The notes beneath the pieces were generated by a model. That model was not told where the DNA came from and did no database searches. It saw nothing but the letters and a program-made list of their open reading frames with translations. Both the position numbers and the translations under genes were made by a program. From Lysinibacillus timonensis (GTDB lineage: Bacteria > Bacillota > Bacilli > Bacillales_A > Planococcaceae), in the NCBI RefSeq assembly GCF_900291985.1, contig NZ_LT985980.1, positions 3,308,001-3,372,000 of the forward strand: 64,000 nt of DNA, read 5' to 3'. This document shows positions 18,716 to 27,800 of this stretch, one piece after another. How positions within the stretch are numbered: position 1 is the stretch's first letter; every line of letters starts with the position of its first letter.

Positions 18716-20203
18716 ATGTTGGATTTTATCCAGCTACATGATCACGATAATGTGGTTGTGGCACTAAAAGATTTGCCAGAAGGCCAAACACTGACAATTA
18801 AAGAGAAAATTATCGTACTAAAAGAACCAATTAAAAGAGGTCACAAAGTAGCTATCAAAGATATTAATCTTAATGAACATATCATTAAGTATGGATATCC
18901 AATAGGACACGCAACTAAACTAATTTCAGTTGGAGAACATATTCATACCCATAATATCAAAACGAATTTGGATGGAATTCAGGAATATCAATACCACCAA
19001 AAATTAAACAGGAATCCTTATGAAAATAAAAATCTTACGTTTAATGGCTACAAAAGAAAAAATGGAAATGTAGGAATTCGAAACGAACTTTGGATTGTTC
19101 CAACTGTTGGCTGTGTAAATGGGATTGCTGAACGAATGGTGAAACTTTTTGAAAAAGAAGTGGGCGATATTCACCCGTTTGAAAACATCCTTGTATTAAA
19201 ACACAATTATGGGTGCTCTCAATTAGGAGACGATCATGAAAATACAAGAAAAATTCTTCGAGATGCAGTACTCCATCCAAATGCTGGGGGTATCCTCGTT
19301 TTAGGATTAGGTTGTGAAAACAACAATTTATATGAATTTAAAGATGCTCTTGGAGAGTACGATGAAGAACGTGTTAAGTTTTTAGTTTCGCAAGAAGTAA
19401 CCGACGAGATTGAAGCAGGTGTTGAATTACTAAAAGAAATTTATCAAGCTGCTAAAAACGATAAGCGTGAACCCGTGCCATTATCTGAGTTAAAGGTTGG
19501 ATTGAAGTGCGGTGGATCTGACGGTTTTTCCGGAATTACAGCGAATCCATTGCTTGGTAGATTCTCAGATTTCCTTGTTGCTCAAGGAGGCACAACGGTG
19601 CTGACAGAGGTTCCGGAAATGTTTGGTGCAGAGACAATTCTAATGGAGCGTGCTGCAAATGCAGAAGTGTTTGAGAAGACGGTTGAGTTAATTAATGAAT
19701 TCAAAGAATACTTTATTGAAAATAAACAACCAGTCTATGAAAATCCTTCCCCAGGAAACAAAGAAGGTGGAATTTCAACATTAGAAGACAAATCATTAGG
19801 TTGCACGCAGAAAGCGGGTACATCAACGGTCACTGATGTTCTAAAATATGGAGAAATTCTTAGAGAGAAAGGGTTAAACCTGTTGAGTGCACCTGGAAAT
19901 GATTTGGTTGCATCGTCTGCTCTAGCTGCAGCGGGGTGTCAAATCGTACTATTCACAACAGGTAGGGGCACGCCATTTGGTTCGTTTGTTCCGACCATGA
20001 AGATTTCAACAAATACCCCATTGTATGAAACAAAACCTCACTGGATCGATTTTAATGCAGGCGTGTTACTAGAGAAGGAAGCTGATGCTGTGCTGAATGA
20101 TTTTATTGAATATATCATTCGCGTTGCCAGTGGAGAACTTGTGAATAATGAGAAAAATGACTTTAGGGAACTTGCGATTTTTAAAACGGGAGTTACTTTA
20201 TAA
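18716..20203 (+). CDS. uxaA: Altronate dehydratase
   Basis: It dehydrates altronate to 2-keto-3-deoxygluconate, using iron in characterised members. About 495 aa. An N-terminal SAF-like domain (residues 1 to about 90, with HDNVVVAL and GHKVAIKDI) is followed by the large UxaA domain with GCSQLGDDHENTRKIL, GLKCGGSDGFSGITANP and ALAAAGCQIVLFTTGRGTPFG. The ATG at 18716 fits the AGGGGG site at 18703-18708; the ATG at 18710 is too close. It is the last step of the galacturonate branch present here. The kinase and aldolase that process the product are not in this window. Confidence 0.95.
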   Translation: MLDFIQLHDHDNVVVALKDLPEGQTLTIKEKIIVLKEPIKRGHKVAIKDINLNEHIIKYGYPIGHATKLISVGEHIHTHNIKTNLDGIQEYQYHQKLNRNPYENKNLTFNGYKRKNGNVGIRNELWIVPTVGCVNGIAERMVKLFEKEVGDIHPFENILVLKHNYGCSQLGDDHENTRKILRDAVLHPNAGGILVLGLGCENNNLYEFKDALGEYDEERVKFLVSQEVTDEIEAGVELLKEIYQAAKNDKREPVPLSELKVGLKCGGSDGFSGITANPLLGRFSDFLVAQGGTTVLTEVPEMFGAETILMERAANAEVFEKTVELINEFKEYFIENKQPVYENPSPGNKEGGISTLEDKSLGCTQKAGTSTVTDVLKYGEILREKGLNLLSAPGNDLVASSALAAAGCQIVLFTTGRGTPFGSFVPTMKISTNTPLYETKPHWIDFNAGVLLEKEADAVLNDFIEYIIRVASGELVNNEKNDFRELAIFKTGVTL

Positions 20204-20273
20204 AAAGCATGTATTTCTCAAAATAGCCTGATTCGTATTCGTGACTTAAAGTCAACTTTGGGGAGGGAAAAAT

Positions 20274-21431
20274 ATGATTGGCAAGGAGTTTACTTCAGAA
20301 ATTAAAGAGTATATAGATGAGAAAACAGGAAATGTAGTCAAACAGCTAACATCTAACGGTTCTAATAACTTTCACTTTTATTTTACAGATAACTCTTTTT
20401 GTACAGGCGATCGCGAAATCTATTTCCTATCAGATCGTTCCTCTGAAAGACCGTCAGTTTATAATCTTTTTAAAATGGATTTAGAGACAGGAAAAATGTT
20501 GCAGTTAACTGATGAGCCAGAGGGAATCACCCCAAGCTTCCATACGAAAACACCTGCAGGAGACATTATCGTATATGTATCAGGAAGATTACTAAAGAAG
20601 CTAGAAACCTCTACTAATAAAACAACTGTACTCTATGAAGAAAAGCCAGGGATTGTTTTAGGACATCCACATATTTCTGCGGATAAACGGTATATCGGAA
20701 TGGCCCGAAATGAATACGTTCCAATTGAAAGGGGAGCGAATTATAGAGGGTTTAAAGAAACGATGTATGCGACGAAAAAAGGTTGGATTACGTTAATTAG
20801 TATGGACGGAAAAGAAGTTTTTGATGTGTTTCAAGATACTCACTGGTTAGGGCACTTTCAGTTTTCTCCAATCAATAGTAGCTTGGCAACTTTTTGTCAT
20901 GAAGGGCCTTGGAATCTTGTTCACCAACGAATTTGGCTATTGGATATTCGCTCGCGATCACCTCAGCCTTTATTTAGACAAGGAGAAGATGATTGTATCG
21001 GCCATGAGTTTTGGACCAATGATGGGAAGATCTTTTTTGACAACCGTCGAAAAGGCCATGACGGAACCATTACGATTCATAAAACGCAAGCAACTATACA
21101 GCATTCACATGCATCTGAGCAAATTCCTTTTGTTGGGCTAATAGATGATGAAGGGAATTTAATCCGACAAATCGATCTGCCATTTTATTGCAATCACTAT
21201 CATAGTAATCTTGATAATACTCTCTTAGTCGGAGATGAAGTAGAAGATATCGTGTTAATAGATTTATCAGGAGAAAAAGCGACAATTCAACCACTATGCT
21301 CACACCATACGAGCTGGAATACTCAACAAACTCATTGCCATCCAACCTTTAGCTGGAATAATGAAAAGATTTTATTTACATCCGACCGAGAGGGAACTTG
21401 TAATCTATATTTAATTGAACTACCTAAGTAA
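20274..21431 (+). CDS. ogl: Oligogalacturonate lyase, PL22
   Basis: Cytoplasmic beta-propeller lyase that splits short (especially di-) galacturonides to 4-deoxy-5-hexulose uronate. The protein is 385 aa with TolB/WD-like blade repeats such as REIYFLSDRSSERPSVYNLF and EKILFTSDREGTCNLYLI. The metal-binding QxxHxH triad appears as Gln351, His354 and His356, matching the Gln/His/His ligands reported for characterised PL22 enzymes. No signal peptide. The ribosome site is GGGGAGGG. A KdgF cupin follows directly, consistent with onward processing of the unsaturated product. Confidence 0.94.
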   Translation: MIGKEFTSEIKEYIDEKTGNVVKQLTSNGSNNFHFYFTDNSFCTGDREIYFLSDRSSERPSVYNLFKMDLETGKMLQLTDEPEGITPSFHTKTPAGDIIVYVSGRLLKKLETSTNKTTVLYEEKPGIVLGHPHISADKRYIGMARNEYVPIERGANYRGFKETMYATKKGWITLISMDGKEVFDVFQDTHWLGHFQFSPINSSLATFCHEGPWNLVHQRIWLLDIRSRSPQPLFRQGEDDCIGHEFWTNDGKIFFDNRRKGHDGTITIHKTQATIQHSHASEQIPFVGLIDDEGNLIRQIDLPFYCNHYHSNLDNTLLVGDEVEDIVLIDLSGEKATIQPLCSHHTSWNTQQTHCHPTFSWNNEKILFTSDREGTCNLYLIELPK

Positions 21432-21454
21432 TTTGATAGGAGGAGGTGAGAGAT

Positions 21455-21784
21455 ATGATTATTTTTGGAGACAAAATCAAGGCCGTCCCGACTGATGAAG
21501 GGGTACAACGTAAGCTTTTAAGTTACGGAGGCAGTTTAATGATGACAGAGGTAACCTTCGAGAAAGATGCTGTTGGAAGCATCCATTCACATCCTCATGA
21601 ACAAGTCAGTTATATCATTCGTGGAAGCTTTGAGTTCAATCTGGACGGAGACGTACAAATTGTTAGTCAAGGAGACAGTATCTACATCCCATCCGGTATA
21701 AGTCATGGTGTTAAAGCGCTGGAAGAGAAATCTATAATAATAGACGTTTTTACTCCCCAGCGGGAAGATTTTTTAGAAGAATAA
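21455..21784 (+). CDS. kdgF: KdgF-like cupin, uronate linearisation protein
   Basis: A small single-domain cupin of about 109 aa. In characterised systems KdgF speeds opening of 4,5-unsaturated uronate rings to the linear keto form. The metal motif HSHPHEQVSYIIRGSFEF and the second cupin box GDSIYIPSGISHGV are clear. The ATG at 21455 is preferred because the run AGGAGGTGA covers the in-frame GTG at 21446 and is better read as the ribosome site. It lies 23 bp after ogl and just before the secreted pectate lyase. Confidence 0.88.
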   Translation: MIIFGDKIKAVPTDEGVQRKLLSYGGSLMMTEVTFEKDAVGSIHSHPHEQVSYIIRGSFEFNLDGDVQIVSQGDSIYIPSGISHGVKALEEKSIIIDVFTPQREDFLEE

Positions 21785-21807
21785 TAAACTGAGAGGAATA
21801 GGTGTGT

Positions 21808-23139
21808 ATGATGAAAAAATTGATTAGTACAATTTTAGCAGCATCTTTATTCAGTTTTAGTGTTTTTTCTGTATCGGCTTCACCCAACGACTTAGGTAAA
21901 GAAGTATTACAACCAAATGATGGCTGGGCATCTTATGGCAATGGAACAACAGGTGGATATAAAGCGGAAAAAAATCATATTTTCACTGTTACAAATAAAA
22001 AAGAATTGATTAAAGCTTTAGGTGGCGATAATAATACAAACGGTAAGAATGACACACCGAAAATCATCTATGTAAAAGGGACAATTGAGCTTAATGTAGA
22101 TGAACATAATAAACCGGTTGGACCGGAATATTATGCAGAAGGTACAGGGTATGATTTTGAAGAATATTTAGATGCATATAATCCAGAAACATGGGGTTAC
22201 GAAAAGGAAGTAGAAGGCGAACTTGAGGATGCTCGTGCAGCAGCACAGAAGAAACAAAAAGAACAAATTGTTATTAATATTGGTTCAAATACGTCCATCA
22301 TTGGTATTGGTGATGATGCCAAAATCATTGGGGGCAGTCTAGTCATGAGTGGAGTAAAGAATATCATAATACGTAATATTGAATTTGAAGCACCACGTGA
22401 TTTCTTCCCACAATGGGATCCAACAGACGGAGACTATGGTGAATGGAATTCCGAATATGATAACGTTTCCATCACAAATAATACCGAGAATGTTTGGATA
22501 GATCATTGTACATTTAGTGATGGTGAAAATACGGACTCTTCTTTTGGAAACTACTTCGGTCGTACTTATCAACAACATGATGGATTATTAGACGTAACGA
22601 ACGGTGCAAGTTATGTAACGATTTCGTATAACAAATTTGAAGACCATGATAAAGTGATGCTGATCGGGTCAAGTGATAGCAAAACTACAGATAAAGATAG
22701 ATTAAAAGTAACAATACACCACAATTATTTTAAAGATTTAACGCAGCGTTTACCAAGAGTACGATATGGTGAGGTTCATATATACAATAACTATTATGAG
22801 TTTACGAATGACTCTGAGTACCTATTCGACTATGCATTTGGCGTAGGAGTTGAGTCCAAAATCTATGCAGAAAACAATTATTTTAAATTTGCATACGATG
22901 TAAATCCTTCTCAAATTATTCGTCATTGGAAAGGGACTACTATATATGAAAAGGGTACATTCATTAATGGACCGAGCAAAACCAAACAAGTAGATCTTGT
23001 AAAAGCGCATAATGAAGGAAACGAAGCACAGTTAAATGAAAAGGTTGGTTGGAAACCATCCTTGTATACAAAGATCCATCCAACACAGGCTGTACCTGCT
23101 CTTGTAAAGGCAAAAGCAGGCGTTGGTAAGATACACTAA
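21808..23139 (+). CDS. Secreted pectate lyase, PL1
   Basis: Extracellular enzyme that cuts polygalacturonan by beta-elimination and so starts the pathway. About 443 aa with a Sec signal peptide (MMKKLISTILAASLF, cleavage probably near VSAS/PN at residue ~27). The mature parallel beta-helix carries PL1 blocks: VWIDHCTFSDG, the segment DVTNGASYVTISYNKFEDHDKVMLIG, and LPRVRYGEVHIYNNYY with the likely catalytic Arg region. The ATG at 21808 follows AGAGGA; a GTG lies 6 nt upstream in frame. A terminator follows. Confidence 0.94.
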   Translation: MMKKLISTILAASLFSFSVFSVSASPNDLGKEVLQPNDGWASYGNGTTGGYKAEKNHIFTVTNKKELIKALGGDNNTNGKNDTPKIIYVKGTIELNVDEHNKPVGPEYYAEGTGYDFEEYLDAYNPETWGYEKEVEGELEDARAAAQKKQKEQIVINIGSNTSIIGIGDDAKIIGGSLVMSGVKNIIIRNIEFEAPRDFFPQWDPTDGDYGEWNSEYDNVSITNNTENVWIDHCTFSDGENTDSSFGNYFGRTYQQHDGLLDVTNGASYVTISYNKFEDHDKVMLIGSSDSKTTDKDRLKVTIHHNYFKDLTQRLPRVRYGEVHIYNNYYEFTNDSEYLFDYAFGVGVESKIYAENNYFKFAYDVNPSQIIRHWKGTTIYEKGTFINGPSKTKQVDLVKAHNEGNEAQLNEKVGWKPSLYTKIHPTQAVPALVKAKAGVGKIH

Positions 23140-23151
23140 AAAATAAATTTG

Positions 23152-23191
23152 AAAGACTTGTTCAGTAATTCAAGCTGACAGGTCTTTTTTT
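23152..23191 (+). terminator. Terminator after pectate lyase
   Basis: AAAGACTTGTTCAG (23152-23165) pairs with CTGACAGGTCTTT (23175-23187), with one G-T pair and one bulge, and ends in a T-run. It closes the uronate/pectate operon. Confidence 0.75.
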
Positions 23192-23247
23192 AGATTTATT
23201 AAAATATAAAAATATTTAACAATTATCTAAAAATATTAGATTACCTT

Positions 23248-23261
23248 TGTAAGCGTTTTCC
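23248..23261 (+). promoter_or_regulatory. cre-like site before the ABC ATPase gene
   Basis: TGTAAGCGTTTTCC differs from the cre consensus only at the last base. It overlaps a possible -35 (TTGTAA at 23247-23252), so bound CcpA would block transcription of the gene at 23364. Confidence 0.5.
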
Positions 23262-23363
23262 GCTAAAATGATTAATAAGAGACTCGTAAAAAATCATTTG
23301 TAAAACCCAAAGTTGTTGGGAAACGATAAATAAAACTTTTAGATACGTAGGAGGCTGAAAAAG

Positions 23364-24461
23364 ATGGCAGAGCTAAAATTAAATAATATTTATAAAGTAT
23401 ATGACAATAAAGTAACAGCAGTAAGTGACTTTAACCTTCATATTCAAGATAAGGAATTCATTGTGTTTGTAGGACCATCTGGTTGTGGGAAATCAACTAC
23501 TCTACGAATGGTTGCTGGACTTGAAGAAATTACAGAAGGGGATTTTTTCATTGATGAGCGCCGGGTAAATGATGTAGCTCCTAAAGATCGTGATATTGCA
23601 ATGGTTTTCCAAAACTATGCACTTTATCCCCATATGACGGTTTACGATAATATTGCGTTTGGGTTAAAGCTCCGGAAGGTACCGAAAGATGAAATTAATC
23701 GTCGCGTAACAGAAGCTGCTAAAATTTTAGGTCTCGAAGATTATTTGAAACGTAAACCAAAAGCTCTTTCTGGTGGACAGCGTCAACGTGTTGCGCTAGG
23801 CCGTGCTATTGTTCGTGACGCTAAAGTGTTCTTAATGGATGAACCGTTATCAAACCTGGATGCAAAACTTCGTGTTCAAATGCGAGCTGAAATTGTTAAA
23901 CTACATCGCCGTTTGGGGACAACAACGATCTACGTAACGCATGACCAGACAGAAGCAATGACAATGGCTAGCCGAATTGTCGTCATGAAAGATGGTGTCA
24001 TTCAACAAGTAGGAGCACCTAAATATATTTACGAAAATCCAGAGAATATTTTCGTTGGTGGATTCATTGGATCACCTTCAATGAATTTCTTTAATGGTAA
24101 GGTTTTAGACGGTGTGTTTTCAATGGGTAACACGAATATCACGATTCCTGAGGAAAAAATGATCATTCTTCGCGAGCAAGGATACGTTGGAAAAGAAGTG
24201 GTTTTTGGTATAAGGCCGGAAGATTTAAATGATGAGTCGGTATTTATCGAAAACGCTAAAGGGGCAACAGTTAAAATTGATGTAGAATTAGCGGAACTCA
24301 CTGGTGCAGATTTGACGGTTTACTCTACAATTGAAGGTCAAAACTTAGTAGCAACAATTGATCCACGAACTGAAGTCAAACCGGGAGACAAACTAGAACT
24401 TGCATTTAATATGAATAAAGCTCATTTCTTTGATAAAGAGACAGAGATTAGAATTCGTTAG
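23364..24461 (+). CDS. ABC transporter ATPase, MsmX/UgpC/MalK type
   Basis: Energising subunit for CUT1 sugar importers, 365 aa. Walker A is GPSGCGKST (residues 36-44), the Q-loop FQNYALYPH, the signature LSGGQRQRVALGRA and Walker B VFLMDEPLSNLDAKLR. A C-terminal TOBE regulatory domain runs from about residue 235. In B. subtilis one shared MsmX serves several importers. Here the gene has its own cre-like site and terminator at the right edge of the island, so it probably powers the permeases at 5743/6699 and possibly others. Confidence 0.94.
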   Translation: MAELKLNNIYKVYDNKVTAVSDFNLHIQDKEFIVFVGPSGCGKSTTLRMVAGLEEITEGDFFIDERRVNDVAPKDRDIAMVFQNYALYPHMTVYDNIAFGLKLRKVPKDEINRRVTEAAKILGLEDYLKRKPKALSGGQRQRVALGRAIVRDAKVFLMDEPLSNLDAKLRVQMRAEIVKLHRRLGTTTIYVTHDQTEAMTMASRIVVMKDGVIQQVGAPKYIYENPENIFVGGFIGSPSMNFFNGKVLDGVFSMGNTNITIPEEKMIILREQGYVGKEVVFGIRPEDLNDESVFIENAKGATVKIDVELAELTGADLTVYSTIEGQNLVATIDPRTEVKPGDKLELAFNMNKAHFFDKETEIRIR

Positions 24462-24472
24462 TTAAAGTCAAT

Positions 24473-24540
24473 GAGTGAAGACAAAGTCAAAACAGACTTT
24501 GTCTTCACTCAAAAAGGGCATATTAGATGTCCTTTTTTTG
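24473..24540 (+). terminator. Double hairpin terminator closing the island
   Basis: GAGTGAAGACAAAGTC (24473-24488) pairs perfectly over 16 bp with 24495-24510. A second hairpin at 24511-24539 (AAAAAGGGCA with TGTCCTTTTT) ends in a T-run. Since ywjG ends at 24613 on the other strand, the pair may serve both directions. Confidence 0.8.
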
Positions 24541-24612
24541 GTTGTATTAAATTAAGAAATATTTCGTAAGGTTTATATCCGCTTGCTAGGAATTTGTTTA
24601 TTCATAAAGTAC

Positions 24613-25146
24613 TCATGCCAGTTCTTCCTCATCATCAATCATTTCGTCATAACTTAATTTAATTGCTTCATAGATAAATAACGCCGCAAACAAATGTGGG
24701 ATGATGATACGCTCACCTAGTTTTGTAGGGTGAGGTATAAGACCACCACGAATTTTCATTGAAATGTAAGTATAGGCAAGTTCACTTAATTCATTATCCT
24801 CACCCGGTGCTTCGCTTGCAATGACAGAGAATGGTATGAACGCCGTAGATAACTGTTTAGCTAAATGAAGTGCCGTCTCATTTTTACAGCTTGTAGTAAA
24901 GATACAAACACGGTCAACTTCAGTAATTTCCGTTTCTGGAGTCCATGGCACTAATTTATAGAATGTTTCGGAACCATGTAAAGCATTTAATTCCACAGCT
25001 TGTAATTCGTCAAAACAAGCAAAATAAACATTTCCTTGACCAACAGATGCTTGTGCTAGTAGGCGGGCAGTTTCTTCAATTGATTCCTCTTCACTTTGTG
25101 TAATTCTTTGTAATAATCCAGTTAGTTGAGTCGTTAATATTTTCAA
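24613..25146 (-). CDS. ywjG: DUF2529 family protein
   Basis: A 177-aa protein matching the B. subtilis YwjG (DUF2529) family, which lies between pyrG and spo0F there. The sequence reads MKILTTQLTGLLQRI and has a SIS-like or nucleotide-binding-like alpha/beta pattern (GNVYFACFD, RVCIFTTS). No function is established to my knowledge. The TTG start is preceded by a strong GAGGGGG. It reads opposite to its neighbours. Its presence here shows where the core gene order resumes after the island. Confidence 0.85.
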   Translation of the reverse strand: MKILTTQLTGLLQRITQSEEESIEETARLLAQASVGQGNVYFACFDELQAVELNALHGSETFYKLVPWTPETEITEVDRVCIFTTSCKNETALHLAKQLSTAFIPFSVIASEAPGEDNELSELAYTYISMKIRGGLIPHPTKLGERIIIPHLFAALFIYEAIKLSYDEMIDDEEELA

Positions 25147-25997
25147 ATTTGTTCCCCCTCATACGCGTATTATAAATTTTTGTAGCCTTAAAATAAAGCA
25201 TGATCAAAAATGCCTCGCAAACTAATATTTTACGGTAAATAAAAACAATCCATTTTGAAAAAAGATTAATCAAAATGAATTGTTTTCCAGCGGATGTAGT
25301 TTAGGCTTTATAAAAAAGTTTGATCATTTTCTACCTGTATTACTCCACAATCGCGCCCGATAATTGAATACCGATGTTCTATTAGCTGGGTTACTCACAC
25401 TTAGGCGTTCAGGTTAAGCTCCAAATATAAGTAGCCGGAAAATTTCCGCTTAATTAAGAAATAAAGTATAAAATTGCTGAAATAGACGGAGAAATTCCGC
25501 CTATCGACTCGAAAAAGGTGAAAATGGAGGATTTTCCTCTGCATAGTCGGAAAATTTCCCCTTATGTACTCCAAAATAAAGGTGCATTCGGCATTTAACC
25601 GGAAAATCTCCGCTAATTTCACTAGTTGCGCTTAAAAATGCTTTAACGGAACCTCACATTATAAATCAAATATTAATTGATGAATCTATCCACTATCTCT
25701 TAATCTGGCCTGAGTGTGGAATAAAGAAAATCCTGCATTTCAATACAGGATTATAATTAAACTTTATTACATATTATCAGTATTTATTTTAAATAATCGA
25801 ATTTTGATTTAAATAATCAATTTTTTTTATCATACTACAATTTTCTAATCTGAAAAAGTAAAAGTAATTATTGATAACAGATATTCCAACCAAATATATA
25901 GGAATTGGATGTAAAAGTGAAGTTTAGATAGCTATGAAAAGGGGAAAAGAGAAGATTGAGAGAATTTATCTATATAAATTCGGGGTGAAGGGGAAAA
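25147..25997. other. Gap between ywjG and spo0F
   Basis: Contains the four-copy CGGAAAATTTCCG motif described separately. It also has a small inverted repeat AATCCTG (25729-25735) with CAGGATT (25746-25752) that would terminate leftward rather than rightward transcripts. AGGAAT near 25901 resembles a sigma-H -35 box upstream of spo0F but lacks a correctly spaced -10. Small minus-strand frames here are not supported as genes. Confidence 0.5.
25435..25615. repeat. Four-copy CGGAAAATTTCCG motif array
   Basis: Four related palindromic motifs occur near 25436, 25486, 25547 and 25599: CCGGAAAATTTCCGCTTA, ACGGAGAAATTCCGCCTA, TCGGAAAATTTCCCCTTA and CCGGAAAATCTCCGCTAA. Spacing is 50, 61 and 52 bp and the intervening sequence is mostly different. 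It is one of several intergenic arrays in this window. Confidence 0.6.
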
Positions 25998-26354
25998 ATG
26001 ATGAAAGAACTTTTAATAGTAGATGATCATCAAGGAATTCGGTTGTTATTAAAAGAGGTATTTACTCAAGAAGGTTATTGTATTCATCTAGCAACAAGTG
26101 GTGCTGAGGCAATTGCGATTACTGAAAAAGAGAATATTCACTGTGTTTTATTAGATATGAAAATACCAGATATGAGCGGACTAGAAATTGTTAAAAAATT
26201 AAAAGAAATCAATCCTGATTTGCCAATCATTATGATGTCAGCTTATGGAGAACAGGAAGTTATTCAAGAAGCGTTAGATAATGGGGCAATCCATTACTTT
26301 ACAAAGCCTTTTAATATCCATGAAGTGATTGATGGTGTTAAAAGAGTTTGCTAA
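25998..26354 (+). CDS. spo0F: Sporulation phosphorelay protein Spo0F
   Basis: A single-domain response regulator, 118 aa, that carries phosphate from sporulation kinases to Spo0B. The acidic pair is at DD (9-10), the phosphorylated Asp53 is in VLLDMKIPDMSG, the switch region is MSAYGE and the Lys is in FTKPFN. The close match to B. subtilis Spo0F (MKIP, AYGE, ALxxGA, KPF) supports the call over a generic receiver. Two ATGs are adjacent; GAAGGGG gives the ribosome site. The position between ywjG and fba is the B. subtilis order. Confidence 0.94.
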   Translation: MMKELLIVDDHQGIRLLLKEVFTQEGYCIHLATSGAEAIAITEKENIHCVLLDMKIPDMSGLEIVKKLKEINPDLPIIMMSAYGEQEVIQEALDNGAIHYFTKPFNIHEVIDGVKRVC

Positions 26355-26516
26355 AAGTAGTATCTTTAGATCGATATCATACTAAGGTACAAAATATGGA
26401 GTATTTGTGAGTAAAAATTCAAAATTATGTCAAAGTTAAGAAGTACTCACATTGTTTTTTTCCTCTCTTCGCTATCAAGTGTGAAGATAGATGAATCAAC
26501 ATTGCTAACATAATGT

Positions 26517-26845
26517 TTCTGCGCCTGCCGAAAGCTTTCGGTGCAGGAAAGGCAGTTGTCTCTGTACTTGTGAGACAAAAAACGTAACTCAACTAATATG
26601 AAGAAGTACTCACAAGGTTTCTGCGCCTGCCACAAGCTTTCGGCGCAGAAAACACGCACGCTTGTGAGACGAAACACATAACCCAACTAATATAATGAAG
26701 TACTCACAAGATTTTTGCACCTGTCGCTGCGCTTTCGGTGCAGGAAAGGCAGTTGTCTCTGTACTTGTGAGACAAAAAACGTAACTCAACTAATATGAAG
26801 AAGTACTCACAAGGTTTCTGCGCCTGCCGCAAGCTTTCGGCGCAG
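26517..26845. repeat. Tandem array of ~100-bp hairpin units, four copies
   Basis: Units begin TTTCTGCGCCTGCC at 26517, 26618, 26712 (variant) and 26816, periods 101, 94 and 104 bp. Each holds an inverted repeat CTGCGCC...GGCGCAG, and CTTGTGAG pairs with CTCACAAG between units. Units alternate in two variants, so 26540-26652 is nearly identical to 26737-26847. An upstream fragment AAGTACTCACATT at 26440 is a partial copy. Confidence 0.85.
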
Positions 26846-26890
26846 AAAAGGGTTGAGTCCCATCCCACTTGTGGGACTCAACCCTTTTTG
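26846..26890. terminator. Strong bidirectional terminator before fba
   Basis: AAAAGGGTTGAGTCCCA (26846-26862) pairs perfectly over 17 bp with 26872-26888. A-run on one side and T-run on the other. It separates the spo0F/array region from fba. Confidence 0.8.
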
Positions 26891-26945
26891 ATATGATGAA
26901 ATGGAATATTTAATAAAAAATTCTATCTTCAGGAGGATTTTCATA

Positions 26946-27800
26946 ATGCCTTTAGTATCGATGAAGGAAATGTTAATTAAAGCAAAAAAAGAAGGTTATG
27001 CGGTAGGTCAATTCAACATAAATAACCTTGAGTTTACTCAGGCAATTTTACAAGCGGCAGAAGAAGAAGAATCTCCGGTGATCCTTGGTGTATCTGAAGG
27101 TGCGGGAAAATATATGGGCGGATTTATCGCAGTTGTTCATATGGTAAAAGGTTTAATGGAAAGTTATAAAATTACCGTTCCTGTTGCTATTCATTTAGAC
27201 CATGGTTCGAGTTTTGATAAATGTAAAGAAGCGGTTGATGCTGGATTTACGTCTGTAATGATTGATGCTTCACATCATCCATTTGAAGAAAACGTAAAAA
27301 TTACAAAACAAGTAGTAGAATATGCACATTCCAAAGGTGTTTCAGTTGAAGCAGAACTTGGTACTGTAGGTGGAGACGAAGATGGGGTAATCGGTGGAAT
27401 TATCTATGCGAACCCTCAAGAATGTAAAGCACTCGTTGAACAAACGGATATCGATTGCTTAGCACCTGCTTTAGGTTCTGTTCATGGTCCTTATAAAGGG
27501 GAACCAAACTTAGGGTTTGCTGAAATGGAGGAAATCTCTAATTTAACTGATTTACCTCTTGTTTTACATGGTGGAACTGGAATTCCAACAAAGGATATTC
27601 AACGTTCTATTTCCTTAGGTACAGCAAAAATTAACGTAAATACAGAAAACCAAATTTCAGCAACAAACGTTATTCGTGAAATTTTAAACAACGATCAAAA
27701 AGTGTATGATCCACGCAAATACTTAGGTCCAGCACGTGATGCAATTAAATCAACTGTAATTGGCAAAATTCGCGAATTTGGTAGCTCAAATAAAGCTTAA
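26946..27800 (+). CDS. fbaA: Class II fructose-bisphosphate aldolase
   Basis: Zinc-dependent aldolase of glycolysis and gluconeogenesis that cleaves fructose-1,6-bisphosphate to two triose phosphates. From the ATG at 26946 it has 284 aa, matching B. subtilis FbaA. HLDHG gives His83, the catalytic Asp85 and His86. [10 protein letters not shown] and HGGTGIP are the other metal and phosphate motifs. AGGAGGA lies just upstream of this ATG; an in-frame ATG at 26901 has no ribosome site and would add a foreign N-terminus. Confidence 0.97.
   Translation: MPLVSMKEMLIKAKKEGYAVGQFNINNLEFTQAILQAAEEEESPVILGVSEGAGKYMGGFIAVVHMVKGLMESYKITVPVAIHLDHGSSFDKCKEAVDAGFTSVMIDASHHPFEENVKITKQVVEYAHSKGVSVEAELGTVGGDEDGVIGGIIYANPQECKALVEQTDIDCLAPALGSVHGPYKGEPNLGFAEMEEISNLTDLPLVLHGGTGIPTKDIQRSISLGTAKINVNTENQISATNVIREILNNDQKVYDPRKYLGPARDAIKSTVIGKIREFGSSNKA

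Noticed and set aside
25401-25622. Minus-strand frame of 73 codons between ywjG and spo0F
   Set aside because: It covers the CGGAAAATTTCCG array and has repeated peptide words caused by it.
25898-25924. Sigma-H promoter for spo0F
   Set aside because: ATAGGAATT fits the -35 but the best -10 (AGTGAAGTT) is only 9 bp away and mismatched.
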